Shown here piece after piece: positions 1-7,759 of a stretch of DNA of 22,367 bases. The position numbers and the translations under genes were made by a program. Location of the stretch: NCBI GenBank assembly GCA_964598695.1, contig CAZRDB010000065.1:1-22367 (forward strand), read 5' to 3'. Under the pieces are notes generated by a model that made no database searches, was not told where the DNA came from, and saw only the letters and a list, made by a program, of their open reading frames with translations. The DNA is from CAZRDB01 sp964598695 (GTDB lineage Bacteria; Armatimonadota; Zipacnadia; UBA1398). How positions within the stretch are numbered: position 1 is the first letter of the stretch; each line of letters starts with the position of its first letter.

Positions 1-1594
1 GCCCGGCCTCGCCGAGGTAGTCGATCCCGGTCCAGAGGAACTGGCTGGCGATGTAGTCGTTCTCGGCGACGGCGAGCCAGTCGCTCAGGGAGTGCTTGTT
101 CTCGGAGCCGAGGATCGTGCGGCGCGCGAGGTGCGCGTGGTGCTCGGGGTAGAGGTGTTCCATGTAGTTGTAGCCCGCGATGTCGACCACGTCGGCGAAG
201 AGGCAGGTGACGGGCGCGGCCATGGCGGCGGTGACGGGTCGCGTGGGGTCCAGTTCGTGGACCACCCGGGTCAGCCACATGGCGATGGGCGCCAGTTCCT
301 CGGAGTAGGGCGGGTACGGGTCGTTCGGGTAGTCGATCTCGTTGCCGATGCTCCAGAGCACGATCGAGGGGTGGTTGCGGTCGCGGAGGATCATGGCCGT
401 GAGATCGCGTTCGGCCCACTCCTCGAAGACCTCGTGGTAACCGTCGGTGGTCGCCTGCGTGCGGTTCCAGCCGTCGACCCACTTGCGCTTGCCGCGCGAC
501 CACTCGTCGAACGCCTCGTCCATCACGATGAAGCCCAGCTCGTCGCACAGGTCGAGCAGTGCCTCGTCGGGCGGGTTGTGGCTCATGCGGATCGCGTTGC
601 AGCCGACGTCCTGGAGCGTCGTGAGTCTCCGCAGCCAGACATCGCGAGGGACGGCGGCGCCGAGCGCGCCGGCGTCGTGGTGGAGGCAGACGCCCTTGAG
701 CTTCATGGGCCGGTCGTTGAGGAAGAAGCCGCGGTCGCGGTCGAAGCGGAAGGCGCGGATGCCGAAGCGGGTGGTGACCGTGTCGACGACGGCGTCGTCG
801 GCGCGCAGCTCGGTGACGGCCCGGTAGAGGCACGGGGACTCGGGATCCCACAGGCCGGGCGTCTCGACCGCGATCTCGTGCGTGACGACCGCCTCCGCTC
901 CCTCGGGGAGGGCGATCGCGCCCTCGGCGGCTCCGACCTCCGCTCCGTGGGCGTCGACCAGGCGGGTCACGACGGCCGCGACCCGCGCGGCGGCGGCCTC
1001 GTTGCGGACGGTGGTCGCGACGCGGACGACGGCGCGCTCGGGGGAGACCTCGGGGGTGGTGACGAAGACGCCCCAGTCGGCGACGTGGAGCGGGTCGGTC
1101 GCGAGGAGCGTGACCTCGCGGGTGATCCCGGACCCCGGGTACCAGCGGGAGTCGTTGAACCGGCTGCGGTCGACGCGCACGGCCAGCACGTTCGGCTCGT
1201 CGCCGTAGCGGGCCCCCTCGGTCAGGTTGTACACGAAGGCCGAGTAGCCGTAGGGCCGCCGGCCGAGCGATCGGCCGTTCCACCAGACCTCGCTGTTGTT
1301 GGAGACCCCGCCGAAGAGCACGCGGATGCTCCGGCCGCGGCACTCCTCGGGCAGCGTCAGCCGCAGGCGGTACCAGCCGATGCCGCCGGGGAGGAACCCG
1401 GTGGCGCTCGCCCAGTCGGGCGAGAACTGGCAGCCGACGCTCCAGTCGTGGGGGATCTCGACCTCGCGCCATTCGGAATCGTCGAACGCGGGGGCGTCGG
1501 CGCCCCATGCGTCGCCGTGGTGGAACCGCCAGCCGAGGTCGAGCGGCGTGCTGCGAGCGACGCTCCCGGGTGTTCCGGCTCCGTGCCGGGCCAT
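1..1594 (-). CDS. Glycoside hydrolase family 2 enzyme (beta-galactosidase-like), 3' end cut by window edge
   Basis: About 531 codons are present; the gene runs off the left edge. Seen: an N-terminal jelly-roll sugar-binding region (about residues 15-165, with WYPGSGITREV typical of GH2 beta-galactosidases), an immunoglobulin-like domain, then a TIM barrel with MSHNPP. The acid/base motif SIGNE puts the catalytic Glu at 419, and GSE puts the nucleophile at Glu498. FLWTGIDYLGEA follows, as in GH2 beta-galactosidases. No signal peptide is visible, so it probably acts in the cytoplasm on short oligosaccharides. The ATG at 1594 has GAGAGGAG 9 nt upstream. It lies 35 bp after the GH130 gene, so the two are probably co-transcribed and may act in turn on a beta-linked manno- or galacto-oligosaccharide. 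Family is secure; substrate (galactoside, glucuronide or mannoside) is not. Confidence 0.93.
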   Translation of the reverse strand, partial: MARHGAGTPGSVARSTPLDLGWRFHHGDAWGADAPAFDDSEWREVEIPHDWSVGCQFSPDWASATGFLPGGIGWYRLRLTLPEECRGRSIRVLFGGVSNNSEVWWNGRSLGRRPYGYSAFVYNLTEGARYGDEPNVLAVRVDRSRFNDSRWYPGSGITREVTLLATDPLHVADWGVFVTTPEVSPERAVVRVATTVRNEAAAARVAAVVTRLVDAHGAEVGAAEGAIALPEGAEAVVTHEIAVETPGLWDPESPCLYRAVTELRADDAVVDTVTTRFGIRAFRFDRDRGFFLNDRPMKLKGVCLHHDAGALGAAVPRDVWLRRLTTLQDVGCNAIRMSHNPPDEALLDLCDELGFIVMDEAFDEWSRGKRKWVDGWNRTQATTDGYHEVFEEWAERDLTAMILRDRNHPSIVLWSIGNEIDYPNDPYPPYSEELAPIAMWLTRVVHELDPTRPVTAAMAAPVTCLFADVVDIAGYNYMEHLYPEHHAHLARRTILGSENKHSLSDWLAVAENDYIASQFLWTGIDYLGEAG

Positions 1595-1629
1595 GGGCCC
1601 CACTCCTCTCATCGGTCGGACGCTCCCCG

Positions 1630-2682
1630 CTACGAGATCGGCGCGCGCGCGACCGCCACATGCGAATCGGCCGTGCCATAGTACAGGAGCCAGTGCCCCC
1701 CGAACGGCACAAGGCCTTCGAGGAACGTCGTTCCGGCCGCGTACTGCCCGGTGCGCTCGTACGGTCTCTCGGGGAGGAAGAACGGGACCTCGGAGCGGTC
1801 GAGCAGGCGGGCGGGATCCTCGGGGTCGAGCAGCGCCTGGTAGGCGGTGTAGACATCGGGCGGGTAGGTCGGATCGCCGTCCACGGGGTCGTTCTTGCTG
1901 TTGTAGAGGAAGACGATCCCGGCTTCGGTCACGAGGGCGGGCGGTCCGGGCTCGACGAGGAGGCTGTCGGAGCGGCCCGGCCGGACGGTGAAGGCGCTGG
2001 CGAGCGCACCGTCGGGCCGCAGGACGGGCGCCCAGCTCACGAGGTCGGTCGAGGTGGCGAGGTAGATGTCTTTCTCGCCCCAGTACATCCAGTAGCGGCC
2101 GCTCAGCTCCGCCGCGATGAGGTGTTCGCCCTCGCGGCGGCAGATGATCGCGCCGGACTTCGACCAGGCGTTCAGGAAGCGGCCGGCATGGGCCTCGCGG
2201 AAGGCGGGGCCGTGCTTTGTCCAGGTCGTGAGGTCGCGGGAGGTCGCGACGGCGAGTCGGGCGCAGGCGCGGTCCCATTGCGTGTAGGTGAGCACGTAGT
2301 GGCCGTCGGGCGCGCGGACAACCCGGGGGTCCTCACAGCCGCCGGGCCACTCCCAGTGGCGCTGGTGGTCGACGGCCGGGTGGAGGACGGGCTCGGGATG
2401 GCGCGCGAAGCGCAGGCCGTCGTCGCTCTCGGCCAGTCCGATCCGCGAGGTGTGGCCGCCGATGCCCTCGCCGTGGCCGTCTTCGGCCCGATAGAGGAGG
2501 CAGACACGGCCTTCCCGCACGGCGGCGGCCGGGTTGAACACATGGTTCGACTCCCAGGCCACCGGGGCGCGACGCATCGGGCAGTCGAAGGTAACCTCCG
2601 GCTGGGGCGAAAGGACGGGGTTGGCGTCGTCGACCCGCTCGAAGGGGCCGAGGCCCCAGGCAGGGACGGCGCGCGGATCCAT
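1630..2682 (-). CDS. GH130 family beta-mannoside phosphorylase or hydrolase
   Basis: 350 aa, usual length for GH130 (DUF377) five-bladed propeller enzymes. Family marks seen: FNPAAA near residue 49, GGCEDPR at 114-120 with the expected catalytic Asp118, and YYGTADSHVAVA near the C-terminus. Known members phosphorolyse beta-1,4- or beta-1,2-mannosides to mannose-1-phosphate, or hydrolyse beta-1,2-mannosides. Telling these apart depends on phosphate-binding residues that I cannot align reliably here. There is no signal peptide, so it is probably cytoplasmic. The ATG at 2682 has GGGGAGAGA about 7 nt upstream, starting at the stop codon of the ppx-like gene 15 bp away. It precedes the GH2 gene, so the pair looks like intracellular glycan catabolism. 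If it is a phosphorylase, its phosphate use gives a loose link to the neighbouring Ppx/GppA gene, but that is speculation. Confidence 0.9.
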   Translation of the reverse strand: MDPRAVPAWGLGPFERVDDANPVLSPQPEVTFDCPMRRAPVAWESNHVFNPAAAVREGRVCLLYRAEDGHGEGIGGHTSRIGLAESDDGLRFARHPEPVLHPAVDHQRHWEWPGGCEDPRVVRAPDGHYVLTYTQWDRACARLAVATSRDLTTWTKHGPAFREAHAGRFLNAWSKSGAIICRREGEHLIAAELSGRYWMYWGEKDIYLATSTDLVSWAPVLRPDGALASAFTVRPGRSDSLLVEPGPPALVTEAGIVFLYNSKNDPVDGDPTYPPDVYTAYQALLDPEDPARLLDRSEVPFFLPERPYERTGQYAAGTTFLEGLVPFGGHWLLYYGTADSHVAVARAPIS

Positions 2683-2697
2683 GCTCGGTCTCTCCCC

Positions 2698-3630
2698 TCA
2701 GGCTTCCAGCCCGAGCAGCGCCCGGCCGGCGTCGGTCAGGACGCCGAGCCGCAGGCTGTAGACGCTGACGGCCAGCTCGGAGCGCGCGAGACAGTCGAGG
2801 GCGGCCTCGACGATCATCGCGCCGGGCAGCAGCAGGTCGGCGCGTTCGGGCTCCAGCAGGTGGGCGCGCCGCTCGGCCAGCGACATCCGGCGGAGCGACT
2901 CGCAGGCGGCCGCGACGCCGGCGCGCGTGAGCGGGGCGTCGTTGACCCGGTGCGGGTCGTAGTTCCTGAGTCCCAACTCGAGCGCGGCCAGTGTGGTGAT
3001 CGTGCCGCCCATGCCGTAGAGGGCCGCGCCCTCGGGCAGGGGGCCGAAGGATCCCTCGGCGGTGAGGCAGGCCCGGGCGGTGGCGCGGGCGGAGTCGAGC
3101 GCCCCCGGGGCCAACGGATCCCGTGCGCCGAGGTCCGGCTCCAGCTCGAGCAGTCTCCGTGCGCCGATCGCGCGCGAGGAGGCCTGCTCGAGGCGCTCGC
3201 CCCCCCAGGCCAACTCGGTGGAGCGGCCGCCGATGTCGAGGACGGCCATCGCCGCGGGCGCCCGTGCCGCGCCGGCCCGGGCGCCGAGGTAGGCCAGCGC
3301 GGCCTCCTCCTCGCCGGAGACGACGCGCACCGGGGCTCCGGCGGCCTCGGACAGCAGGCGTCGGGCCTCGTCGGCGTTGGCGGCGTCGCGTAGTCCGGCG
3401 GTGGCGATGCAGGTCAGGGGGGCGTCGTGCTCGCGAGCGGCGCGTGCGAGGCGCCCGACGGCGGCGAGGGTCGCCTCCAGCGGCTCTCCTTCGAGCCTGC
3501 CCGAGCGGGCGATCGAATCGCCGATCCGGGTGAGTCGGCCGTCGTCGTGGAGCAGGCGCAGGGGCGGTCCCAGCTCGACAACCATGAGTCGGACGGAGTT
3601 GCTGCCGATGTCGATGGAGGCGCGTCGCAT
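2698..3630 (-). CDS. ppx: Ppx/GppA family exopolyphosphatase/pppGpp phosphohydrolase
   Basis: 310 aa, the short single-module form (two ASKHA-fold halves) without the C-terminal HD-like region of the roughly 500-aa E. coli Ppx and GppA. Seen: DIGSNSVRL at residues 7-15 (phosphate 1 loop), TAGLR, VVSGEEEAALAY (catalytic Glu region), DIGGRSTEL (phosphate 2 loop) and YGMGGTITTL. The family hydrolyses terminal phosphates of inorganic polyphosphate and/or pppGpp, linking phosphate storage to the stringent response. The ATG at 3630 lies 10 bp after the cupin stop; its SD (AGGT about 10 nt upstream) is weak, so translational coupling is likely. It belongs to the operon SpoIIE-cupin-ppx-GH130-GH2. 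Polyphosphate versus pppGpp preference cannot be read from the sequence. Confidence 0.93.
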   Translation of the reverse strand: MRRASIDIGSNSVRLMVVELGPPLRLLHDDGRLTRIGDSIARSGRLEGEPLEATLAAVGRLARAAREHDAPLTCIATAGLRDAANADEARRLLSEAAGAPVRVVSGEEEAALAYLGARAGAARAPAAMAVLDIGGRSTELAWGGERLEQASSRAIGARRLLELEPDLGARDPLAPGALDSARATARACLTAEGSFGPLPEGAALYGMGGTITTLAALELGLRNYDPHRVNDAPLTRAGVAAACESLRRMSLAERRAHLLEPERADLLLPGAMIVEAALDCLARSELAVSVYSLRLGVLTDAGRALLGLEA

Positions 3631-3640
3631 GGCGTGGGAC

Positions 3641-3982
3641 CTACGGGGCCGGGTTGGGGATCACGCAGAGGAACCGGAGCACGTCCTCCGACGGGTTGGC
3701 GAACTGGTGTTTCTCGCCACCGGGGATGAAGGCGACGATCCCCTCGGAGAGCGCCGATTCCCCGGTCTCGGAGCGCAGCACGCCGGTCCCGGCGACGATG
3801 AAGACCTCATGCTCCCAGTCGTGGGAGTGGTATGGGGTCTCCCCGCCCGGCGCGACCTCGAACAGGCGCATCGTGAAGTGGGGCGCGCCATCGGCCGGTC
3901 CGATCACGGGCCGCAGCGTGACGCCCGGGGCGTAGGAGTCCGGGCCCTGGGCCTCGGTCTCCGTGTAGTGCGCGATCTTCAT
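3641..3982 (-). CDS. Small single-domain cupin protein
   Basis: 113 aa forming one cupin beta-barrel. Cupin motif 1 is seen as PYHSHDWEHEVFIVAGTG (metal ligands His-x-His, Glu, by family rule) and motif 2 as PGGEKHQFAN with the last His ligand. The cupin_2 family includes metal-dependent dioxygenases, isomerases and sugar-binding sensors; this one has no extra domain to name its substrate. The ATG at 3982 is chosen because GAGAGGAG lies 6-7 nt upstream and the fold starts soon after; a longer reading frame to 4195 would overlap the phosphatase gene. It starts 13 bp after the SpoIIE-type phosphatase stop, so it is probably in the same transcript. Given the GH neighbours a sugar-related role is possible but unproven. 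Confidence 0.88.
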   Translation of the reverse strand: MKIAHYTETEAQGPDSYAPGVTLRPVIGPADGAPHFTMRLFEVAPGGETPYHSHDWEHEVFIVAGTGVLRSETGESALSEGIVAFIPGGEKHQFANPSEDVLRFLCVIPNPAP

Positions 3983-3995
3983 GGGGAAGCTCCTC

Positions 3996-5363
3996 TCAAG
4001 GAGTTGGGGCGGCCGGCGGGCCCGCGGCGGCTCCGTCCGGGTCGTCGGGCTCCGTGCGCCGGCGCAACAGCACGAGCGCTCGGTCGTCCTCGGCGGGCGC
4101 TCGGGCGAGGATGCCGTCGGCGAGGGCCTCGAGGGAGGCCGAGTCGTCGGGGGCCTCGGGGAGGATCGCGCGGCCGCCGGGGGGGAGCGTGCCATCGCTG
4201 CCGATCACGACGAGTCCGCCCGGCTCGAGGCGGGTCTCGGCCCCGACATAGCCTCGGCCCTCCGCGGCCGGGACGGCGCCGACGGCGGCTCCGCCCTCGT
4301 AGAGCAGGCGCGCCTGCCCCTCCTGGAAGAGCAGAGCCTCGGGCTGGCCGGCGTTGCACCAGCGGAGGACCCCGGTTGGCGGGTCGTAGAAGGCGATGAA
4401 GAAGGCGACGAAGACGTCGGGCTCGGTGGCCGCCAGCAGGAGGCGGTCGACCTCCTCGGCGCACTCCTCGGGGGTGTGGTGGTGGTGGGCGGCGACCCAG
4501 AACGCGGCGTAGGCGAGTGGGACGGTGGCGAGGCCGGCGAGGGTCTTGCCGGCGACGTCGGCGACCGCGATGGCGTAGCGTCCGTCCTCGAGGGCGACGA
4601 CGGAGCAGAAGTCGCCGCCGCCGAACGCGGTGTCGGCATTGACGAGGCGGACGTGGAGTTCGGCGCCGGGGACGTGCTCGACGAGTTCCGGGCGCATGGC
4701 GCGGTGCATCTCCTGGGCCATGGCGAAGGTCTGGTGGTAGCGGAGGAGTTCCTCGTCGCGCAGGGCGCGGCGCTTGCGCTCGCGCTCGGCGATGGTGACG
4801 AGATAGGAGATGAGGACGGCGACCAGGACGAGGGGCAGGAAGTGCGAGAGCCACATCTCGAGCAGGAGTCGGCGCCACATGGGGACGGAGCCGCCGAAGC
4901 GGATGAGGAAGGAGAAGACGGCGAATGCGGCGGCGTAGATGGCGCCGGGTGGGCCGTGGAGCAGAGCGGCGACGAGGACGGGGATGTAGTAGAGCATGAA
5001 GAGCCATTGGGCGTCGCCGAGGTCGGTGGCGCGCCAGGCGCGGGCGAGTTCGGCGACGAAGAGGATCTCGAGGGTGATGGCCGCGAGGCTGAAGACGGTG
5101 GAGGGTCGTCCTCGGCGGCAGGCCCACAGGACGCCGGCGCTGAGGACGGCGAGGGCGGCGGCGAGGCCGTAGAGGGTCCAGTCGATGTGCTGTCCGAGTG
5201 CGACGAGGATCGAGCAGGCGACGGCGACGAGGACGGCTCGGACGAGGGCGGCGACGGTGTGGAGGGCGGGGTAGTCGGCGGCGCGGGGCGCGAGTGGGGG
5301 GATATCGGCCGGTCGCGGAGAGGTCAACTCGGGAGATCGCGCCTGAGGCCGCAGCGCCAACAC
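3996..5363 (-). CDS. Membrane-anchored SpoIIE-family PP2C serine/threonine phosphatase
   Basis: About 455 aa from the GTG at 5363. The N-terminal half carries about six hydrophobic helices (roughly 40-58, 63-81, 90-107, 120-137, 139-155 and 171-190), then a charged linker (AERERKRRALRDEELLRYH) likely to form a signalling helix, then a SpoIIE-type phosphatase domain. Metal-binding motifs seen: FGGGDF (247-252), VADVAGKT (267-274), WCNAGQPEALLF, GSDGTLPPGG and AEDDRAL. Such proteins dephosphorylate anti-anti-sigma (STAS) partners, but no RsbW or STAS gene is in the window. The start is uncertain: the open frame reaches 5543 but that ATG lies inside the tRNA-Pro gene. GTG 5363, TTG 5360 (GGGG 8 nt upstream) and TTG 5327 are the alternatives. 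It is the first gene of the operon with cupin, ppx, GH130 and GH2. Confidence 0.88.
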   Translation of the reverse strand: MLALRPQARSPELTSPRPADIPPLAPRAADYPALHTVAALVRAVLVAVACSILVALGQHIDWTLYGLAAALAVLSAGVLWACRRGRPSTVFSLAAITLEILFVAELARAWRATDLGDAQWLFMLYYIPVLVAALLHGPPGAIYAAAFAVFSFLIRFGGSVPMWRRLLLEMWLSHFLPLVLVAVLISYLVTIAERERKRRALRDEELLRYHQTFAMAQEMHRAMRPELVEHVPGAELHVRLVNADTAFGGGDFCSVVALEDGRYAIAVADVAGKTLAGLATVPLAYAAFWVAAHHHHTPEECAEEVDRLLLAATEPDVFVAFFIAFYDPPTGVLRWCNAGQPEALLFQEGQARLLYEGGAAVGAVPAAEGRGYVGAETRLEPGGLVVIGSDGTLPPGGRAILPEAPDDSASLEALADGILARAPAEDDRALVLLRRRTEPDDPDGAAAGPPAAPTP

Positions 5364-5501
5364 CTCTTCCCCGTCGTCGCCGGCACGAGAGAGCCACTGG
5401 CCGACGGGGGAGCCCGGCCACCCGCACAGGCGGGCACCTCGGACCAACCTGGTCGGCCCGTCCGCCCGCTCCGAGGAGAAGCCTCCGGAAGAAGCTGCTC
5501 C

Positions 5502-5575
5502 TCGGGGCGGGCGGATTTGAACCGCCGGCCCCTGGCCCCCCATGCCAGTGCGCTACCAGGCTGCGCTACGCCCCG
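5502..5575 (-). tRNA. tRNA-Pro (anticodon GGG)
   Basis: The minus strand folds into a full cloverleaf. The 7-bp acceptor is CGGGGCG with CGCCCCG and discriminator A. The D arm is AGCGCAGCCTGGTAGCGC. The anticodon stem CTGGC/GCCAG carries loop ATGGGGG, so the anticodon is GGG (Pro). The T arm is GGCGG-TTCAAAT-CCGCC. No CCA is encoded; GGAGC follows. It is 163 bp downstream of the HU gene and about 140 bp upstream of the SpoIIE-type gene on the same strand. A short hairpin (5578-5592, CCGGC/GCCGG) sits directly before the 5' end and could be leader RNA removed by RNase P. I see no clear promoter of its own. Confidence 0.96.
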
Positions 5576-5690
5576 ATCCGGCACGAGGCCGGAAAACGAA
5601 CGCCCCAGCTAGAGGCGAATGCGGATGTTCGAACGCGTCGAGAGTACTCGGCGCGAGAAACTGGACGACCCGCGTCCGCTCCCCCGTTTG

Positions 5691-5709
5691 CCACCCTGCA
5701 CCAGGGCGG
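5691..5709 (-). terminator. Possible hairpin terminator after HU gene
   Basis: An 8-bp stem with a 3-nt loop (CCGCCCTG-GTG-CAGGGTGG on the minus strand, one G.T pair) lies about 30 nt after the HU stop. No U-run follows, so it may be a weak or Rho-assisted terminator, an mRNA 3'-end stabiliser, or a processing hairpin ahead of tRNA-Pro. Confidence 0.35.
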
Positions 5710-5738
5710 TGTCCCGCTGGGAACCCGTCTGAACGACG

Positions 5739-6011
5739 CTACTGAACGGCGTCCTTCAGCTTCTTCCCCGCAGTGAAGGCAGGCGCCTTCGAAGCCGGGA
5801 TGTCGATCACCTGCTTGGTCTGCGGGTTGAGGCCCTTGCGCGCAGCGCGCGCCCGAACCTTGAACGTGCCGAAGCCGAGGAGAGAGACCGTGTCGCCCTT
5901 GGCCAGAGCGCCGGTGATCGCCTCAAACACGGCATCGATCGCGCGCCCAGCCGAGACCTTGGTCAGGTCTGCACTCTCTGCCACAGCATCCACGAGTTCC
6001 TGCTTGGTCAC
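5739..6011 (-). CDS. HU-family nucleoid DNA-binding protein
   Basis: 90 aa, full length for HU/IHF. Seen: N-terminal helices MTKQELVDAVAES, the GFGTF turn and the arm region NPQTKQVIDIPASKAPAFTAGKKLKDAV, which matches the HU consensus (the Pro at the arm tip intercalates into DNA in known HU). It binds and bends DNA as a homodimer in the nucleoid. The start is GTG at 6011, supported by GGAGGTGAC about 6 nt upstream. The gap to gpsA is 39 bp, so it may be read from the upstream operon, though HU genes often also have their own promoter; I see none. HU rather than IHF is the likelier call, as nothing suggests IHF sequence specificity. Confidence 0.96.
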   Translation of the reverse strand: MTKQELVDAVAESADLTKVSAGRAIDAVFEAITGALAKGDTVSLLGFGTFKVRARAARKGLNPQTKQVIDIPASKAPAFTAGKKLKDAVQ

Positions 6012-6050
6012 TGGCGTGTCACCTCCGAAGTGTGCCTCAAGATAGCTTGC

Positions 6051-7121
6051 CTAGATCGCCGTGTCAACGCCACGTACGCCGCTGTGCGGGCCTTCGGCCG
6101 GCGGGGCGCACGGTTCGTCGAGCAGTTCATCGCGGTGCGCGCGCGACATGAGCGCCTCGACCGCGCGCAGCGGTTCGAGGCCGTCGAAGAGCACCGCGCA
6201 GATCACGTCGGCGAGGGGGGCCTGGACCCCGAGTCGCCGGGCGAGATCGCGTGCGGCCCGTGCCGTCGGCACGCCCTCGGCGACCTGGCCGAGTTCCTCG
6301 AGGATCTCCTCGAGTCGGCGGCCCTGGCCGAGGCCGAGGCCGACGCGGTAGTTGCGGCTCTTGGGCGAGACGGAGGTCGCGATCAGGTCGCCGAGGCCCG
6401 AGAGTCCGCGGAGGGTCTCGGGTCGGGCGCCGAGGGCGATGCCGATGCGGGTCATCTCGGCGAGGCCGCGGGTGAGGACGGTGGCCTTGGTGTTGTCGCC
6501 GAAGCCGAGTCCGTCGTTGATGCCGGCGCCGATGGCGATGACGTTCTTGAGCGCCCCGCCGAGTTCGACGCCGGTGATGTCGGGGTTGGTGTAGACCCGG
6601 AAGCTCGGCCCGCTGAAGGCGGCTCGGACCTCCTCCATCCGCTCTCGGACGAGGCCGGCGGCGACGGCGGCGGTCGGGACGCCGGCGCAGACCTCGCGCG
6701 CGAGGTTGGGGCCGGAGAGCGCGACGACGCGCTCCGGCGGGACGTCGGCGCCGGTCGAGACGGCCTCGGACATCCGTCGGCCGGTGTGGGGGCAGAGGCC
6801 CTTGGTGGCGCTGACGAGTGTGACCTCGGGCGGGATGTGGGGTCGGGCGGCCCGTGCGGCCTGCTCGACCGCGCACGCGGGGACGGCGAAGACGATGAGA
6901 CGGGCGCCCTCGAGCGCGGCCGGCAGGGCATCGCGCGCCGTCACGCTCGCGGGGAGGGCGAAGTCGGGGAGGTACCGGGCGTTGCGCCCGTTGTCGCGAA
7001 TGTCGCGGAGGACGGCCGGATCCGCGTCCCAGACGCAGACGGGGCGTCCCTCACGAGCCAGCAGAGCCGCGAGAGCCGTACCCCAGCTCCCGGAGCCGAT
7101 CACCGTACTTGGAGCATCCAT
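6051..7121 (-). CDS. gpsA: Glycerol-3-phosphate dehydrogenase [NAD(P)+]
   Basis: 356 aa, about 20 longer than usual because of a C-terminal tail after the conserved helical domain. It reduces dihydroxyacetone phosphate to sn-glycerol-3-phosphate in the cytoplasm, the first step to phospholipids. Seen: the Rossmann motif IGSGSWGTAL (8-17), FAVPACAVEQ, SATKGL, ALSGPNLAREV, and the active-site stretch ELGGALKNVIAIGAGINDGL with the catalytic Lys, then GDNTKATVLTRGLAEM and GLSGLGDLIAT. The ATG at 7121 starts 4 bp after the plsY stop and has no good SD, so translation is probably coupled to plsY. PlsY uses its product, so the pair supplies acylated G3P. Confidence 0.97.
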   Translation of the reverse strand: MDAPSTVIGSGSWGTALAALLAREGRPVCVWDADPAVLRDIRDNGRNARYLPDFALPASVTARDALPAALEGARLIVFAVPACAVEQAARAARPHIPPEVTLVSATKGLCPHTGRRMSEAVSTGADVPPERVVALSGPNLAREVCAGVPTAAVAAGLVRERMEEVRAAFSGPSFRVYTNPDITGVELGGALKNVIAIGAGINDGLGFGDNTKATVLTRGLAEMTRIGIALGARPETLRGLSGLGDLIATSVSPKSRNYRVGLGLGQGRRLEEILEELGQVAEGVPTARAARDLARRLGVQAPLADVICAVLFDGLEPLRAVEALMSRAHRDELLDEPCAPPAEGPHSGVRGVDTAI

Positions 7122-7125
7122 GGTG

Positions 7126-7746
7126 TTATCCCGCGCGCCTGGAGCCGATCCTCGCTTCGGTGCCGGAGAGGAGTCGCTTCAGGTTCTCTCTGTGTGTGTA
7201 GATGACCAGGCAGGCGCAGAGGGCGGCGAAGAACGAGTACCAGGGCGCCATGCCGAGGATGGGGATGAAGTAGCCGCCGGAGAAGACGGCGGCGATCGAG
7301 CCGACCGAGACGTAGCGGGTCGTTTGGGTGACGAGCGCCCAGACGACGAGGACGAGGAGGGCGGCGACCCAGTTCACCGCGAGGAGTGCGCCGAGCATGG
7401 TGGCGACGCCCTTGCCACCCCGGAAGCCGAGGAAGACCGACCAGATGTGGCCGCTGATGGCGGCGATGGCGACGGTCGCGGCCGTGAAGTGGCTCTCCGG
7501 GAGCCACCAGCGGGCGAGGAAGACGGGGATGGCGGCCTTGGCGACGTCGAGCGCGAAGACGACCAGGCCCCAGGTGCGGCCGAGCACGCGGCCGGCGTTG
7601 GTGGCGCCGATGTTGCCGCTGCCCTCGGCGCGGAGGTCCTTGCCCTGGATCTTGGCGACGAGTACGCCGACCGGCACGGAGCCGAGGAGATAGGCCCCGC
7701 CCCACAGGATGAGCGTGAGCAGCCACTGCCAGAAGTTGCTCGGCAT
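7126..7746 (-). CDS. plsY: Acyl-phosphate:glycerol-3-phosphate acyltransferase
   Basis: 206 aa, typical length. This integral inner-membrane enzyme moves an acyl group from acyl-phosphate to glycerol-3-phosphate, giving lysophosphatidate. The three family motifs are seen: GSVPVG with EGSGNIGATNAGR (motif 1), GHIWSVFLGFRGGKGVAT (motif 2, Gly-rich phosphate loop) and, near the end, HRENLKRLLSGTE (motif 3). About five hydrophobic segments are visible. The ATG at 7746 has AGGAGG 9 nt upstream, and this SD overlaps the stop codon region of der (gap 13 bp). Der, PlsY and GpsA adjacency is a well-known conserved order. Confidence 0.97.
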   Translation of the reverse strand: MPSNFWQWLLTLILWGGAYLLGSVPVGVLVAKIQGKDLRAEGSGNIGATNAGRVLGRTWGLVVFALDVAKAAIPVFLARWWLPESHFTAATVAIAAISGHIWSVFLGFRGGKGVATMLGALLAVNWVAALLVLVVWALVTQTTRYVSVGSIAAVFSGGYFIPILGMAPWYSFFAALCACLVIYTHRENLKRLLSGTEARIGSRRAG

Positions 7747-7759
7747 CGCCTGGTTCCTC

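Noticed and set aside
92..1681. Long plus-strand open frame across the GH2 gene
   Set aside because: It is a shadow: high GC at third positions opens the opposite strand, and its product is low-complexity Val/Gly/Asp/Arg with no family motif, while the minus strand encodes a clear GH2 enzyme. The same holds for 1507-3393, 3979-5427, 3981-5612, 7374-8966, 7871-9397, 9538-10479, 11246-12217 and 13514-15310.
5324..5584. Small minus-strand frame with GVAQPGSALAWGARGRRF
   Set aside because: This is the well-known false protein made by translating a tRNA-Pro gene; the cloverleaf at 5502-5575 explains it.
5578..5592. Hairpin CCGGC/GCCGG as a terminator before tRNA-Pro
   Set aside because: On the minus strand the T-run lies before, not after, the stem, and it would cut transcription just ahead of the tRNA; more likely a leader hairpin.
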